From the NCBI RefSeq assembly GCF_949769255.1, contig NZ_OX458329.1, forward strand, positions 620,001 through 684,000: a stretch of 64,000 bases of DNA, written 5' to 3'. The notes beneath the pieces were generated by a model. It was not told where the DNA came from. It made no database searches and saw only the letters and a program-made list of their open reading frames with translations. This document shows, in pieces, positions 1 through 8,236 of the stretch (position 1 is its first letter; each line of letters starts with the position of its first letter). Source of the stretch: Mobiluncus massiliensis. GTDB taxonomy: Bacteria; Actinomycetota; Actinomycetes; Actinomycetales; Actinomycetaceae. A program made the translations under genes and the position numbers.

Positions 1-248
1 TTGCCTGAGGCCGGGTCAGTTTTCGAGGAATCGTTGGAGGCGTCATTTTTGCTCTCGATAGCTTTTCCGTCAGCCTTGGTGTCCTCGGTCAAATCGTTGA
101 GTTCTTCCTTCAGGACTTTCGCGGATTTGCCCACGTTGCGAGCAATTTCCGGCAGTTTCGAGGCACCGAAAACCACGACCAAAATAATGATGACAGTAAT
201 CCACACTGCGGGGCTTACGCTGAACAACATCACATGTGCCGGAACCAT
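1..248 (-). CDS. tatA: Twin-arginine translocase subunit TatA (3' end cut by window)
   Basis: TatA forms the pore-like part of the Tat system, which exports folded proteins across the cytoplasmic membrane. The reverse strand from ATG 248 encodes a short N-terminal region, one membrane helix (about residues 10-26, rich in I/V/L) ending in FGASKLPE, then an amphipathic helix (IARNVGKSAKVLKEEL) and a charged tail. This is the classic TatA layout, including the F-G hinge and the KLPE motif. A GGAGAG Shine-Dalgarno sequence lies just upstream of the ATG. The gene follows the tatB-like gene by 45 bp on the same strand, so they are probably co-transcribed. The C-terminus lies outside the window. TatA is preferred over TatE or TatB because of the KLPE motif and the short polar tail. 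Confidence 0.9.
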   Translation of the reverse strand, partial: MVPAHVMLFSVSPAVWITVIIILVVVFGASKLPEIARNVGKSAKVLKEELNDLTEDTKADGKAIESKNDASNDSSKTDPASG

Positions 249-293
249 TAATCTCTCCTCTGTATAGGGCTAAATCAACACAAGTTTATCAGT

Positions 294-731
294 TTACGCG
301 GGCTTTTCTTGACGGGGAGTGGCCGGAGGAACATCTGGAGGCTCGGCCTGTGGGGTAGTAGGGGAATCGTCAGGTTTAGGGTCGGGCGACGGTTTGGGGT
401 TGTCCGGGGTTTTTTCCGGCACCAGGCCCGGGGTGGCGGCTTTCTCGATACTGGTGGCCTGTTCCATCCACAGCTGCATTTCTTCGGCCACCGCGTCTTT
501 AATCATCTTGCGCGGGTCATATTCGCGCGGATCAAAGTTTTTTAAATCTACGTTGAGGCCGGACTTGGTGAAATTCGCTTCTTCGCGCAGACGGGCGGAC
601 CACGCCCGCAGCCACTCGATCACTCCTTTGAACCACAGCAGAGCTTGGGCGGCGTGCTTCGGGCCGATGACGATGACGCCCACAACCAAAATGAGCAGCA
701 GCTCCGAACCGCTGATCCCAAAAAATTCCAC
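294..731 (-). CDS. tatB: Sec-independent translocase subunit TatB
   Basis: TatB, with TatC, forms the receptor for twin-arginine signal peptides. The 145-aa product starts at GTG 731 with a short N-terminus, a membrane helix (residues 9-24), the IGPKHAAQ hinge region, an amphipathic helix with WLRAWSARLREEA, and a DPREYDPRKMI motif typical of actinobacterial TatB. The C-terminal 50 residues are Pro/Asp/Thr-rich and probably disordered, as is common in this family. It is transcribed toward tatA and divergently from moaC, with about 100 bp in between for two promoters. The glutamate normally next to the hinge glycine in TatB is not obvious here, so a TatA-like role cannot be excluded. Confidence 0.85.
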   Translation of the reverse strand: MEFFGISGSELLLILVVGVIVIGPKHAAQALLWFKGVIEWLRAWSARLREEANFTKSGLNVDLKNFDPREYDPRKMIKDAVAEEMQLWMEQATSIEKAATPGLVPEKTPDNPKPSPDPKPDDSPTTPQAEPPDVPPATPRQEKPA

Positions 732-829
732 CTGACAATTCTAGTAAGGGAAACGATTTCCTGCATATATTAAAAGGGTCAGTTCAGAAAACTTGCCCCG
801 AAACGGGGACGTTCCCAGAAAGACTTGTG

Positions 830-1312
830 ATGGAAAATACCCTGCCCATGAACCACCTGAATGAACGCGGCGAGGCCCGAATGGTGGACGTCTCGGCGAA
901 AAGTGAGACGTTGCGCGAAGCGCGGGCACGTGCCGTAGTCAGTGTATCGCCTCAGGTAGCCGCCGCTTTGCGGGATAATCGTGTCCCGAAAGGAGACGCC
1001 TTGGCGGTGGCGCGCATCGCCGGGATACAGGCCGTGAAACGCACCCCGGAACTGCTTCCGCTGGCCCACCCCTTGGGAATCGATTACGTAGCCCTGGACA
1101 TCACCCAGGAGGGCGATGAGGTCATTTTGCGCTCCACGGTGAAATGCGTGGAGCGTACCGGAGTAGAGATGGAGGCCTTGACCGCGGTGACGGTGGGAGC
1201 GTTGGCGCTGGTAGACATGCTGAAAGGGGTGGATCGCCAGATTACCTTGCGCGAGGCTTTCGTGACCTACAAATCCGGAGGTCGTTCCGGGACGTGGGAG
1301 CGGGAGTCATGA
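830..1312 (+). CDS. moaC: Cyclic pyranopterin monophosphate synthase MoaC
   Basis: MoaC works with MoaA in the first step of molybdenum cofactor synthesis, converting the GTP-derived intermediate to cyclic pyranopterin monophosphate. The protein carries the family hallmarks: HLNERGEARMVDVS near the N-terminus, LLPLAHPLGID (where many MoaCs have LCHPL), and the conserved CVERTGVEMEALTAVTVGALALVDMLKGVDR block, all at full family length. ATG 830 has an AGAAAG Shine-Dalgarno-like sequence 7 nt upstream. ATG 848 gives the more usual N-terminus but has no such site, and GTG 827 is also possible. The stop overlaps the start of the next gene (ATGA), indicating translational coupling with the MogA/MoaB protein. 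The neighbouring tat genes fit, because many molybdoenzymes are Tat substrates. Confidence 0.93.
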   Translation: MENTLPMNHLNERGEARMVDVSAKSETLREARARAVVSVSPQVAAALRDNRVPKGDALAVARIAGIQAVKRTPELLPLAHPLGIDYVALDITQEGDEVILRSTVKCVERTGVEMEALTAVTVGALALVDMLKGVDRQITLREAFVTYKSGGRSGTWERES

Positions 1313-1836
1313 GTCACACCGAACAGTCTTTGCCGCCACAGACACCGGCTTGTGTCATTACGGTTTCCGATTCCGTTTCCGCGGGCGTGAACTCGGATCG
1401 GTCCGGTCCACTGGCGGTGGAATTGCTGGCAGAACTGGGATTTGTGGTGACCGGACCGGTGGTAGTTCCTGACGGGGTGGACTCTGTTCACAAGGCCGTG
1501 TCGGCGGCGTGTCGCAGTGGGGCGCGGCTGGTCTTTACCACGGGCGGAACGGGGATTAGCCCGCGTGACCTCACTCCCGAAGCCGTTGAGGGCCTAGTGG
1601 AAGCCCGTTTGAGCGGAGTGGAGGCCGCGTTGCTGGAACGTAACCGACAGGCTACCCCCTTGGGTATGCTGTCTCGTCCCATGGTGGGGATTTCCACGCG
1701 GGCAACAGGAGCCGCGCTAGTGGTGTGTGCCCCCGGTTCTCCGGGCGCCGTGCGTGACACGGTAGAGGTCCTCACGCCGGTGCTGGGTCACGTTCTGGCA
1801 ATTTTGGACCGGGACACTTTCACGTCAACAGAGTGA
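1309..1836 (+). CDS. mogA: MogA/MoaB-type molybdopterin adenylyltransferase domain protein
   Basis: Members of this family bind molybdopterin and adenylylate it before molybdenum insertion. The 175-aa protein has an ITVSDSVSAG motif near residue 20, a central VFTTGGTGISPRDLTPEA motif that forms the molybdopterin-binding loop, and a C-terminal APGSPGAVRDTVE motif, in the standard single-domain MoCF arrangement. The start is ATG 1309, overlapping the moaC stop by 4 nt. The reading frame stays open upstream inside moaC, but the overlap and the N-terminal alignment decide the start. MogA and MoaB cannot be separated by eye, so the symbol is provisional. No other molybdenum cofactor gene is visible in the window. 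Confidence 0.88.
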   Translation: MSHTEQSLPPQTPACVITVSDSVSAGVNSDRSGPLAVELLAELGFVVTGPVVVPDGVDSVHKAVSAACRSGARLVFTTGGTGISPRDLTPEAVEGLVEARLSGVEAALLERNRQATPLGMLSRPMVGISTRATGAALVVCAPGSPGAVRDTVEVLTPVLGHVLAILDRDTFTSTE

Positions 1837-1948
1837 TTTTTTCAGTGAATATTCAGCCAGGTAGGAGTACAATTTTGGGTGCTTCGGTTAGTGCTAACCC
1901 TGGTTACAATTCGGAGATTCGTCCTAGAGCAGGAGGCAGTTGGCTGAC

Positions 1949-2842
1949 ATGAAAACCACGATGAGGTTGGTTGGGGCAGCGTGTGTAGCAATGACGGCAG
2001 TGGCGCTTTCGTCATGTGCGTTAGCAGGAAAACCGGGGGCGATCCAGTCCTACGATTTTAATTCCATCAAACCCGATCCGGTTATCGCGGCGATGGTGCC
2101 GCAGGCAAACCGAGACACGCTGCGGGTTGCGATGGAACTGCATTATTCCCCGGCGGAATTTCTCGATGACGCCAATCAGCCTGTGGGCTATGAGGTCGAC
2201 GTCTTAAAAGCTCTCGCTAAGGTAATGGGTGTCAAAGAAGTGCAATTCATTGACGAAGATTTTGACTCCATCATTCCCAAAGTTAACGAGGGTACCGATG
2301 ATTTGGGCATGGCCGCTTTGACATTGAATAAAGAGCGGCTCCGCCAGGGCAATATGGTGTCCTATGTTGAGGCAGGTTACAGCTATGCAACCCAGCGAGA
2401 TAACCCGAAGGAATTTGACCCGGTCTCGCCCTGTGGATTTACCGTGGCGGCCCAGTCGGACACCACGCAGGCCGATACTTTGCAGGCGGCCAGCGACCAG
2501 TGCGTGTTAATCGGTAAGTCGCCGGTCACCATCATCACTGAGTCGGATCAGGACAAATTGATTTCCCAGGTCGACCAGGGAAGCATTGATGCCATCATTG
2601 GAGAAACGCCCATTTTGGCCTATAACCAGGCAAAATACCAGAATTTTGAGATGTTCGGGGAGCCCTTCGAGACGGCTCCGCAGGGTCCTTTCATCGCGAA
2701 AGACAATGTGGAGTTGGCCAAGGCGGTGCGCGCTGGTCTGCAAAAAATGATGGATACGGGAATGCTTGCGGATGTGCTGTCTCCCTGGGGTGAAGATACT
2801 ATAGCGCTGCATTACGCCACGCTAAACCCGCCGATTGCCTGA
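1949..2842 (+). CDS. Solute-binding lipoprotein, family 3 (orphan, chemoreceptor-associated)
   Basis: A family 3 extracellular solute-binding protein, a fold that usually binds amino acids. It has a lipoprotein signal peptide ending in the lipobox ALSSC, with the lipidated Cys at residue 23. The mature part contains an RVAM strand, a YSPAEFLDDANQPVGYEVDVLKAL block typical of the ligand cleft, and two C-terminal-lobe cysteines that could form a disulfide. It is 50-60% similar by eye to the proteins at 2930 and 5648. No permease or ATPase gene lies nearby; the downstream genes are more binding proteins and MCPs, which suggests a sensing role. AGGAGG at 1931 sits 12 nt before ATG 1949 and only 3 nt before TTG 1940, so the start is slightly uncertain. 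The SBP1 sequence lacks some residues conserved in the other two around the domain hinge. Confidence 0.85.
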   Translation: MKTTMRLVGAACVAMTAVALSSCALAGKPGAIQSYDFNSIKPDPVIAAMVPQANRDTLRVAMELHYSPAEFLDDANQPVGYEVDVLKALAKVMGVKEVQFIDEDFDSIIPKVNEGTDDLGMAALTLNKERLRQGNMVSYVEAGYSYATQRDNPKEFDPVSPCGFTVAAQSDTTQADTLQAASDQCVLIGKSPVTIITESDQDKLISQVDQGSIDAIIGETPILAYNQAKYQNFEMFGEPFETAPQGPFIAKDNVELAKAVRAGLQKMMDTGMLADVLSPWGEDTIALHYATLNPPIA

Positions 2843-2929
2843 AATCCCTTTCAAATTTTTCTCTCTGGGATACTATGGAACGGTAGAGTTGTTGGCGATG
2901 CCCCTTTTCAGGGGAGGAAAGCAAAGGCA

Positions 2930-3826
2930 ATGAAACTCATAGTGAAGATAATCTCGGCAGCAGCGGGTGCAGCTTTGTTGGGAGCAACGCTTACTTCTTG
3001 TTCCGGCTCGACCAGTTCAGCGGAAGTGAAATCCTATAACTTCGATTCAATCAAACCAGATTCTGAAATCGCGGCGATGGTGCCGCAGGCAAACCGGGAC
3101 ACGCTGCGGGTCGCGATGGACATTCCCTATTCTCCCGCCGAGTTCTTCGATGACAACAATCAGCCGGTCGGCTACGAAGTCGATGTCTTAAAAGCCTTGT
3201 CGAAGCTGATGGGCGTGTCGGAACTGAAAATTGCCGATGAAGAATTTGACGCAATTATTCCCAAGGTTAACGATGGCACCTATGACATCGTCATGGCATC
3301 CATGACTCTCAACAAGACCCGGATGGACCAGACCAATATGGTTGCCTACATTAAGGCGGGTTACATCTATGGCACCCAGGCGGGCAACCCCAATAATTTC
3401 GATCCCGCCAACTCTTGCGGATTGAAAGTCGCCACCCAGGCAGACACCACGCAGGCCGAAATTTTGCAGGCGGCCAGCGATTCTTGTGTGAAAGCTGGAA
3501 AACCGGCGATACAGATTGTTTCTGATGCCGACCAAGATAAGTTGGTGCAACAGGTTGCGGAAGGAACCTTGGATGCCGTCATCGGGGAGAGCCCGATTAT
3601 GGCTTACGCCGAGTCGAGGAATCCGAAGTTCGCCACTATCGGTGAGGCTTTCCAGGTGGCGCCGCAGGGCCCGGTCACTGCGAAAGACAATCCTGAGCTG
3701 GCCAAAGCCATTCAAGCCGGTCTCCAAAAGATGATGGATACGGGAATGCTGAAAGATGTACTTGCGCCCTGGGGCGAGGAATTCATCGCGCTCAACTACG
3801 CAACCTTAAATCCGCCAATTGCTTAA
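2930..3826 (+). CDS. Solute-binding lipoprotein, family 3, paired with chemoreceptor
   Basis: This paralogue of the protein at 1949 has the same domain order: a signal peptide with lipobox TLTSC (lipidated Cys 24), a short linker, YNFDSIKPDSEIAAMVPQ, the [17 protein letters not shown] core, and a C-terminal lobe with two cysteines. The family binds polar amino acids or small organic acids; the ligand cannot be read from the sequence. The start ATG 2930 has a GGGGAGGAAA site upstream. The stop is only 24 bp before the MCP at 3851, which has its own GGAGG site, so the two are probably one transcript. No ABC permease is present. It may present ligand to the adjacent chemoreceptor rather than feed a transporter; that is inference. 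Confidence 0.87.
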   Translation: MKLIVKIISAAAGAALLGATLTSCSGSTSSAEVKSYNFDSIKPDSEIAAMVPQANRDTLRVAMDIPYSPAEFFDDNNQPVGYEVDVLKALSKLMGVSELKIADEEFDAIIPKVNDGTYDIVMASMTLNKTRMDQTNMVAYIKAGYIYGTQAGNPNNFDPANSCGLKVATQADTTQAEILQAASDSCVKAGKPAIQIVSDADQDKLVQQVAEGTLDAVIGESPIMAYAESRNPKFATIGEAFQVAPQGPVTAKDNPELAKAIQAGLQKMMDTGMLKDVLAPWGEEFIALNYATLNPPIA

Positions 3827-3850
3827 TTTTCTTCAGGGAGGAAATGAAAA

Positions 3851-5509
3851 ATGCGTTTTTCATCAATGATTAAATTCACTATGAGTGTTGTGCTGGCGCT
3901 CACTATTTTGGGCGTAGCCGCTCAAATTGGCACTATCATCGCGACAGGTCAGGTCAATCGGGCCCAAGACGAATCTAACCGGCGTAATAACGGGATTGCC
4001 TACATAGAAAATGCCCGGACACATATGGCGGATAATGCGCGAGTCTTTGTAATTTCCGGCCTGGAAGAAGCCATGATGGATTACTTCAATCAGGTCTATG
4101 TGAATCGCGACGTAGAGTACGGGGCTAGCCTCATCGCCGACAACGGTGGTACGGAAGATGAAAGCAAGCTGGTGCAGCAGTCTTCGGAAGCAGGAAAAAT
4201 CACTCAAGAAACTGAGACTCACGCCATGGCTTTGGCTGCTTTGAGCCGCGGAGCTGACTTTAGCGCTCTGCCCAACGATTTGGAAAACTTCCAATTCTCG
4301 CCTGAGGAATTGGCTATGGATGCGGAGGCACAGCTGCAAACAGCCTCAGACCTGGTGTTTGGAGAGACCTACTCCAACTCGTACAAGTCCGTGATGTCGC
4401 CTTTGAATATGTTGAATCAGCTGGAAACCGGGGCTGCCAATGCGGCCGATACGCAAATGGGTCGAGCTGCCTCCCTGCAAAAGGTCACCATCTATATTTT
4501 GATTGCGATATTTATTATTTTGGCCGTGGTGGTACTGCTGTTCCTGATTGCGGCGCTACGAACGGTCCGGTTGCCTTTGTCTCGGCATACTGTGGCTTTG
4601 CAGAATCATGATCAGTATGATTTGGGTTTTCGGTTGCGTGATGATACGGGTGTGCCGGAGATTCGGGATTTGGCGAGGGCTTTTAATGGTCAGAATGATC
4701 AGGTTAATGAGTTGATTGGTGAGGTTAGTGGTACTTCTGTGGGGTTGCAGGAGCATGCTGGTAATTTGGCTGATACGGCTGCCCAGTTGGATGAGACTGC
4801 TCAGGATACGCGGGTTCGGGCGGCGGGGGCTGCTGAGCAGGCGCAGTTGTTGGCTACGAATATGGATACTTTGAGTGCGGCTATGGAGGAGATGCAGGCG
4901 GCGATTCGTCAGATTTCTGAGTCGGCTACTTCGGCTTCGCAGATTTCTGAGGAGGCGGTTGAGTCTGTGGGTTCGGCGACGAAGGTTATTGATACGTTGG
5001 GTGAGTCTTCGCAGTCTATTGGGGAGATTACGAATTCGATTACTTCGATTGCGGAGCAGACGAATCTTTTGGCGTTGAATGCGACTATTGAGGCGGCTCG
5101 TGCGGGTGATGCTGGTAAGGGTTTTGCGGTGGTTGCTGGTGAGGTTAAGGATTTGGCTGCGCAGACGGCGGCGGCTACGGCGGATATTTCTGAGCGGGTG
5201 AGTTCTATTCAGGAAGACTCCACTAAGGCTGCTGAGGCTATTACTCAGATTAGTGAGATTATTTCGCGGATTAATGATTCTCAGCAGACGATTGCTTCGG
5301 CGGTTGAGGAGCAGACGGCGACGACGAATGAGATGTTTGGTGTGGTTCGTGGGGCTGCGCAGACGACTCAGGATATTGTGGGTTCGATTGAGACGGTTTC
5401 GTCTACGGCGGAGAGGTCTGCGGAGGGGGCGCGTACGACTTTGGAGGCTGGTCAGGCCGTTGCTGATTCTTCCAGCCAACTAAGCAAACTCGTCTCCCGC
5501 TACCACTAG
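3851..5509 (+). CDS. Methyl-accepting chemotaxis protein (MCP 1)
   Basis: A 552-aa transmembrane chemoreceptor. Membrane helices lie at about residues 8-30 and 208-232, enclosing an extracytoplasmic region of about 175 residues that looks like a helical bundle. A HAMP domain follows (about 233-285), then a long coiled-coil signalling domain with its hairpin tip near residues 400-435 ([21 protein letters not shown]) and an [10 protein letters not shown] segment in the returning helix. It would pass ligand information to CheW/CheA at the cell pole. From base 4573 to 5505 its DNA appears identical to the MCP at 6549, while the sensing halves differ. That segment uses almost only G- or T-ending codons, unlike the first half. 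It lies 24 bp after a solute-binding lipoprotein gene. No cheA, cheW or other che gene is in the window. Confidence 0.95.
   Translation: MRFSSMIKFTMSVVLALTILGVAAQIGTIIATGQVNRAQDESNRRNNGIAYIENARTHMADNARVFVISGLEEAMMDYFNQVYVNRDVEYGASLIADNGGTEDESKLVQQSSEAGKITQETETHAMALAALSRGADFSALPNDLENFQFSPEELAMDAEAQLQTASDLVFGETYSNSYKSVMSPLNMLNQLETGAANAADTQMGRAASLQKVTIYILIAIFIILAVVVLLFLIAALRTVRLPLSRHTVALQNHDQYDLGFRLRDDTGVPEIRDLARAFNGQNDQVNELIGEVSGTSVGLQEHAGNLADTAAQLDETAQDTRVRAAGAAEQAQLLATNMDTLSAAMEEMQAAIRQISESATSASQISEEAVESVGSATKVIDTLGESSQSIGEITNSITSIAEQTNLLALNATIEAARAGDAGKGFAVVAGEVKDLAAQTAAATADISERVSSIQEDSTKAAEAITQISEIISRINDSQQTIASAVEEQTATTNEMFGVVRGAAQTTQDIVGSIETVSSTAERSAEGARTTLEAGQAVADSSSQLSKLVSRYH
4573..5505 (+). 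repeat. 933-bp direct repeat, copy A (MCP signalling half)
   Basis: This segment matches 7280-8212 at a constant offset of 2707 bases, with no difference found where the two were compared directly. It runs from the HAMP region to the last codons of the receptor. Identity stops abruptly at both ends (the bases before 4573 and from 5506 differ). Base composition inside is distinctive, with codons ending mostly in G or T. The likely causes are gene conversion or recent segmental duplication. Confidence 0.95.
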
Positions 5510-5647
5510 CACAACCCGAGTGTTCTCCCGGATTAGCTACTGAAAATTTACCTGGAATTAACTTTCAATTCCGCAATATTCAGGTCGGATAGCTGTTATT
5601 GTTTGTATATTCAGACAATTTGGTGTTCGAAATCAAGGGAGATGCGT

Positions 5648-6541
5648 ATGCCAGCCCGCTGGAAGATTTTGTCCGTTTGTGCTCTTGCTTGTTTGAGTCT
5701 TTCAATTGCTGGTTGCGGTAGCGGTCCGGCGTCGGATTCTGGCGGGGTCGAATCCTACGACATCTCCAAGATCAAAGCTGATCCTAAACTTCACGAGATG
5801 TTGCCGCAGGATAAGCGCGATTCCTGGACCGCCGGCGCATTCATGCCGTATTCCCCGGCGGAGTTTTTTGATGACAGCAATCAACCCATCGGCTACGAGG
5901 TTGATACCTTGAAAGCTCTGGGCAAGCTGATGGGCGTGAAAGATGTCCAGTTCAAAAGCGAGGAGTTTAACTCGCTGCTGGACCGGGTCAACGATGGCAC
6001 CTACGACCTGGTTATGTCCACTCTCACCCTTAAGAAATCACGGATGCGCCAAGTCAACATGGTTTCTTTTGTAAACGTGGGCGTTATCTACGCCGTAGGA
6101 CCAAACTCAGAATTCGACTACACCAATCCTTGCGGCTTCAAAGTGGGTGCGCGTACTGACACCACCATGATGGAGGCCTTGAAAGCGGCCTCGGATACCT
6201 GCGTTGCCGAAGGCAAGGAACCCATCAAGATTGCTGAGGACCAGGACCAGGAGGTGCTTAATTCTCAAGCGGCCGAGGGGACTTTGGATGCGGTGTTGGG
6301 TGAAGAGCCCAGTATGCTCTACGGACAGATTAAGTTCGACGGTTTCACCACGGTGGGGCAAAACTCGGATGTGGCACCGCAGGGCCCAGTGTTCGCCAAG
6401 AATGACGAAGCCTTTGCAAAGGCCGTACAGGCGGGGCTGCAAGAGATGATGGACACGGGTCTGTTGGTTGATGTGTTAAAACCCTGGGGTGTGGAGTCGC
6501 TGGCTTTGAACTACGCCACCTTGAACCCCCCGCTGATGTAA
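5648..6541 (+). CDS. Solute-binding lipoprotein, family 3, paired with chemoreceptor
   Basis: The third family 3 binding lipoprotein of the cluster. It has a signal peptide with lipobox SIAGC (lipidated Cys 23), then [18 protein letters not shown], the [30 protein letters not shown] core, and a C-terminal lobe with paired cysteines. Where its paralogues have DTLRVAMDI it has DSWTAGAFM, which changes the first strand lining the pocket and may change ligand choice. ATG 5648 is chosen because AAGGGA ends 7 nt upstream; ATG 5642 and TTG 5603 have poorly placed sites. The stop codon overlaps the TAAGGA site of the MCP at 6549, so translation of the two is probably coupled. No permease genes are nearby. 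Confidence 0.87.
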   Translation: MPARWKILSVCALACLSLSIAGCGSGPASDSGGVESYDISKIKADPKLHEMLPQDKRDSWTAGAFMPYSPAEFFDDSNQPIGYEVDTLKALGKLMGVKDVQFKSEEFNSLLDRVNDGTYDLVMSTLTLKKSRMRQVNMVSFVNVGVIYAVGPNSEFDYTNPCGFKVGARTDTTMMEALKAASDTCVAEGKEPIKIAEDQDQEVLNSQAAEGTLDAVLGEEPSMLYGQIKFDGFTTVGQNSDVAPQGPVFAKNDEAFAKAVQAGLQEMMDTGLLVDVLKPWGVESLALNYATLNPPLM

Positions 6542-6548
6542 GGAATTG

Positions 6549-8219
6549 ATGATGAATTTTCGATTTTCGTCAATGGTAAAAGTTGCCTCCATACTGGTGG
6601 TTCTATTCTGCGTCCTGGGTTTGGTGGGAGACATCCTGGCTGTAATCTCTACCCGGGAGGTGCAAAGCGCGCAGCGAGAAGCCTCGTCTCGCTCCGCGGG
6701 CGTCAATCTGCTGACCTCGGCGAACAGCGACTTGACGAACTTGTCGCGAGCCTACGTGGTGGGCGGACTTTCAGCGGATCTAGCTGATTACACCAATCAG
6801 CTCTATATAAAGCGTGATCGTGAGTATGGGGTACGGTTGCTGAACGAGAACGGCGGCACCAAGGAGCAGCTTGACCTGCTGAAAGAGGCTTTGGAGGCCA
6901 GCAAGATACGAGATGACATTGAGCTGCACGCCATTGCTTTAGCCGCGCTGGCTCGCGGCGAGGACATGGCGGCTATGCCCGCCACGGTGGAGAACTATTC
7001 CATTCCGGCTGAGGAGGAGGCCCTACCCGCCGAACAACAGCTCGCTCTAGCTTCCGAACTGGTTTTTGGCCGTGACTATTCGTTGGCGTCGGCTTCCGTA
7101 ATCGAACCGGTACGAAAGATTGGACATCTGGAGGCCGGTTCTCTGGAAGCGGCAGGATCCGCGATGCAACGTGCTAACGTTGGTCAGACTATCTCTCTGT
7201 TCGCGCTGATGGTGGTGTTTTTCCTGCTCGGTGCCGTCGTGTTGACCTTCCTGATTCTCCTGGCTCGCCGGGTACGTCGGCCTTTGTCTCGGCATACTGT
7301 GGCTTTGCAGAATCATGATCAGTATGATTTGGGTTTTCGGTTGCGTGATGATACGGGTGTGCCGGAGATTCGGGATTTGGCGAGGGCTTTTAATGGTCAG
7401 AATGATCAGGTTAATGAGTTGATTGGTGAGGTTAGTGGTACTTCTGTGGGGTTGCAGGAGCATGCTGGTAATTTGGCTGATACGGCTGCCCAGTTGGATG
7501 AGACTGCTCAGGATACGCGGGTTCGGGCGGCGGGGGCTGCTGAGCAGGCGCAGTTGTTGGCTACGAATATGGATACTTTGAGTGCGGCTATGGAGGAGAT
7601 GCAGGCGGCGATTCGTCAGATTTCTGAGTCGGCTACTTCGGCTTCGCAGATTTCTGAGGAGGCGGTTGAGTCTGTGGGTTCGGCGACGAAGGTTATTGAT
7701 ACGTTGGGTGAGTCTTCGCAGTCTATTGGGGAGATTACGAATTCGATTACTTCGATTGCGGAGCAGACGAATCTTTTGGCGTTGAATGCGACTATTGAGG
7801 CGGCTCGTGCGGGTGATGCTGGTAAGGGTTTTGCGGTGGTTGCTGGTGAGGTTAAGGATTTGGCTGCGCAGACGGCGGCGGCTACGGCGGATATTTCTGA
7901 GCGGGTGAGTTCTATTCAGGAAGACTCCACTAAGGCTGCTGAGGCTATTACTCAGATTAGTGAGATTATTTCGCGGATTAATGATTCTCAGCAGACGATT
8001 GCTTCGGCGGTTGAGGAGCAGACGGCGACGACGAATGAGATGTTTGGTGTGGTTCGTGGGGCTGCGCAGACGACTCAGGATATTGTGGGTTCGATTGAGA
8101 CGGTTTCGTCTACGGCGGAGAGGTCTGCGGAGGGGGCGCGTACGACTTTGGAGGCTGGTCAGGCCGTTGCTGATTCTTCCAGCCAACTAAGCAAACTCGT
8201 CTCCCGCTACCATCAATAG
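6549..8219 (+). CDS. Methyl-accepting chemotaxis protein (MCP 2)
   Basis: A transmembrane chemoreceptor of 556 aa with the same layout as MCP 1: helix 1 at about residues 10-32, a mostly helical extracytoplasmic domain, helix 2 at about 210-235, HAMP, then the coiled-coil signalling domain with the [18 protein letters not shown] tip near residue 405. The sensing domain is only moderately similar to MCP 1, while the last 311 residues are the same at DNA level. Starts at 6549 and 6552 are both usable after the TAAGGA site that overlaps the preceding stop codon. Immediate coupling to the binding-lipoprotein gene at 5648 suggests the lipoprotein is its ligand-presenting partner; this is inference. 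It is followed by a convergent transporter gene. Confidence 0.95.
   Translation: MMNFRFSSMVKVASILVVLFCVLGLVGDILAVISTREVQSAQREASSRSAGVNLLTSANSDLTNLSRAYVVGGLSADLADYTNQLYIKRDREYGVRLLNENGGTKEQLDLLKEALEASKIRDDIELHAIALAALARGEDMAAMPATVENYSIPAEEEALPAEQQLALASELVFGRDYSLASASVIEPVRKIGHLEAGSLEAAGSAMQRANVGQTISLFALMVVFFLLGAVVLTFLILLARRVRRPLSRHTVALQNHDQYDLGFRLRDDTGVPEIRDLARAFNGQNDQVNELIGEVSGTSVGLQEHAGNLADTAAQLDETAQDTRVRAAGAAEQAQLLATNMDTLSAAMEEMQAAIRQISESATSASQISEEAVESVGSATKVIDTLGESSQSIGEITNSITSIAEQTNLLALNATIEAARAGDAGKGFAVVAGEVKDLAAQTAAATADISERVSSIQEDSTKAAEAITQISEIISRINDSQQTIASAVEEQTATTNEMFGVVRGAAQTTQDIVGSIETVSSTAERSAEGARTTLEAGQAVADSSSQLSKLVSRYHQ
7280..8212 (+). repeat. 933-bp direct repeat, copy B (MCP signalling half)
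   Basis: Copy of 4573-5505 at offset 2707, in the same orientation and with no indel. The repeats bracket the lipoprotein gene at 5648 and the sensor half of MCP 2. Recombination between the copies would delete exactly one lipoprotein/sensor module while leaving one intact hybrid receptor gene. Confidence 0.95.
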
Positions 8220-8236
8220 TTTGGTAGGGCAGAGGT

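Noticed and set aside
1-267. Plus-strand frame at the window start
   Set aside because: The reverse strand encodes TatA with a proper ribosome site and family motifs; the plus frame is its shadow.
4556-5479. Long antisense reading frame (307 aa) inside MCP 1
   Set aside because: Composition is Arg/Leu/Asn/Ser-rich, and the frame arises from the G/T-ending codons of the MCP repeat. The same frame recurs in MCP 2 (7047-8186), extending into unrelated sequence.
7047-8186. Antisense reading frame of 379 aa inside MCP 2
   Set aside because: Shadow of the repeat codon bias; no ribosome site and low-complexity composition.
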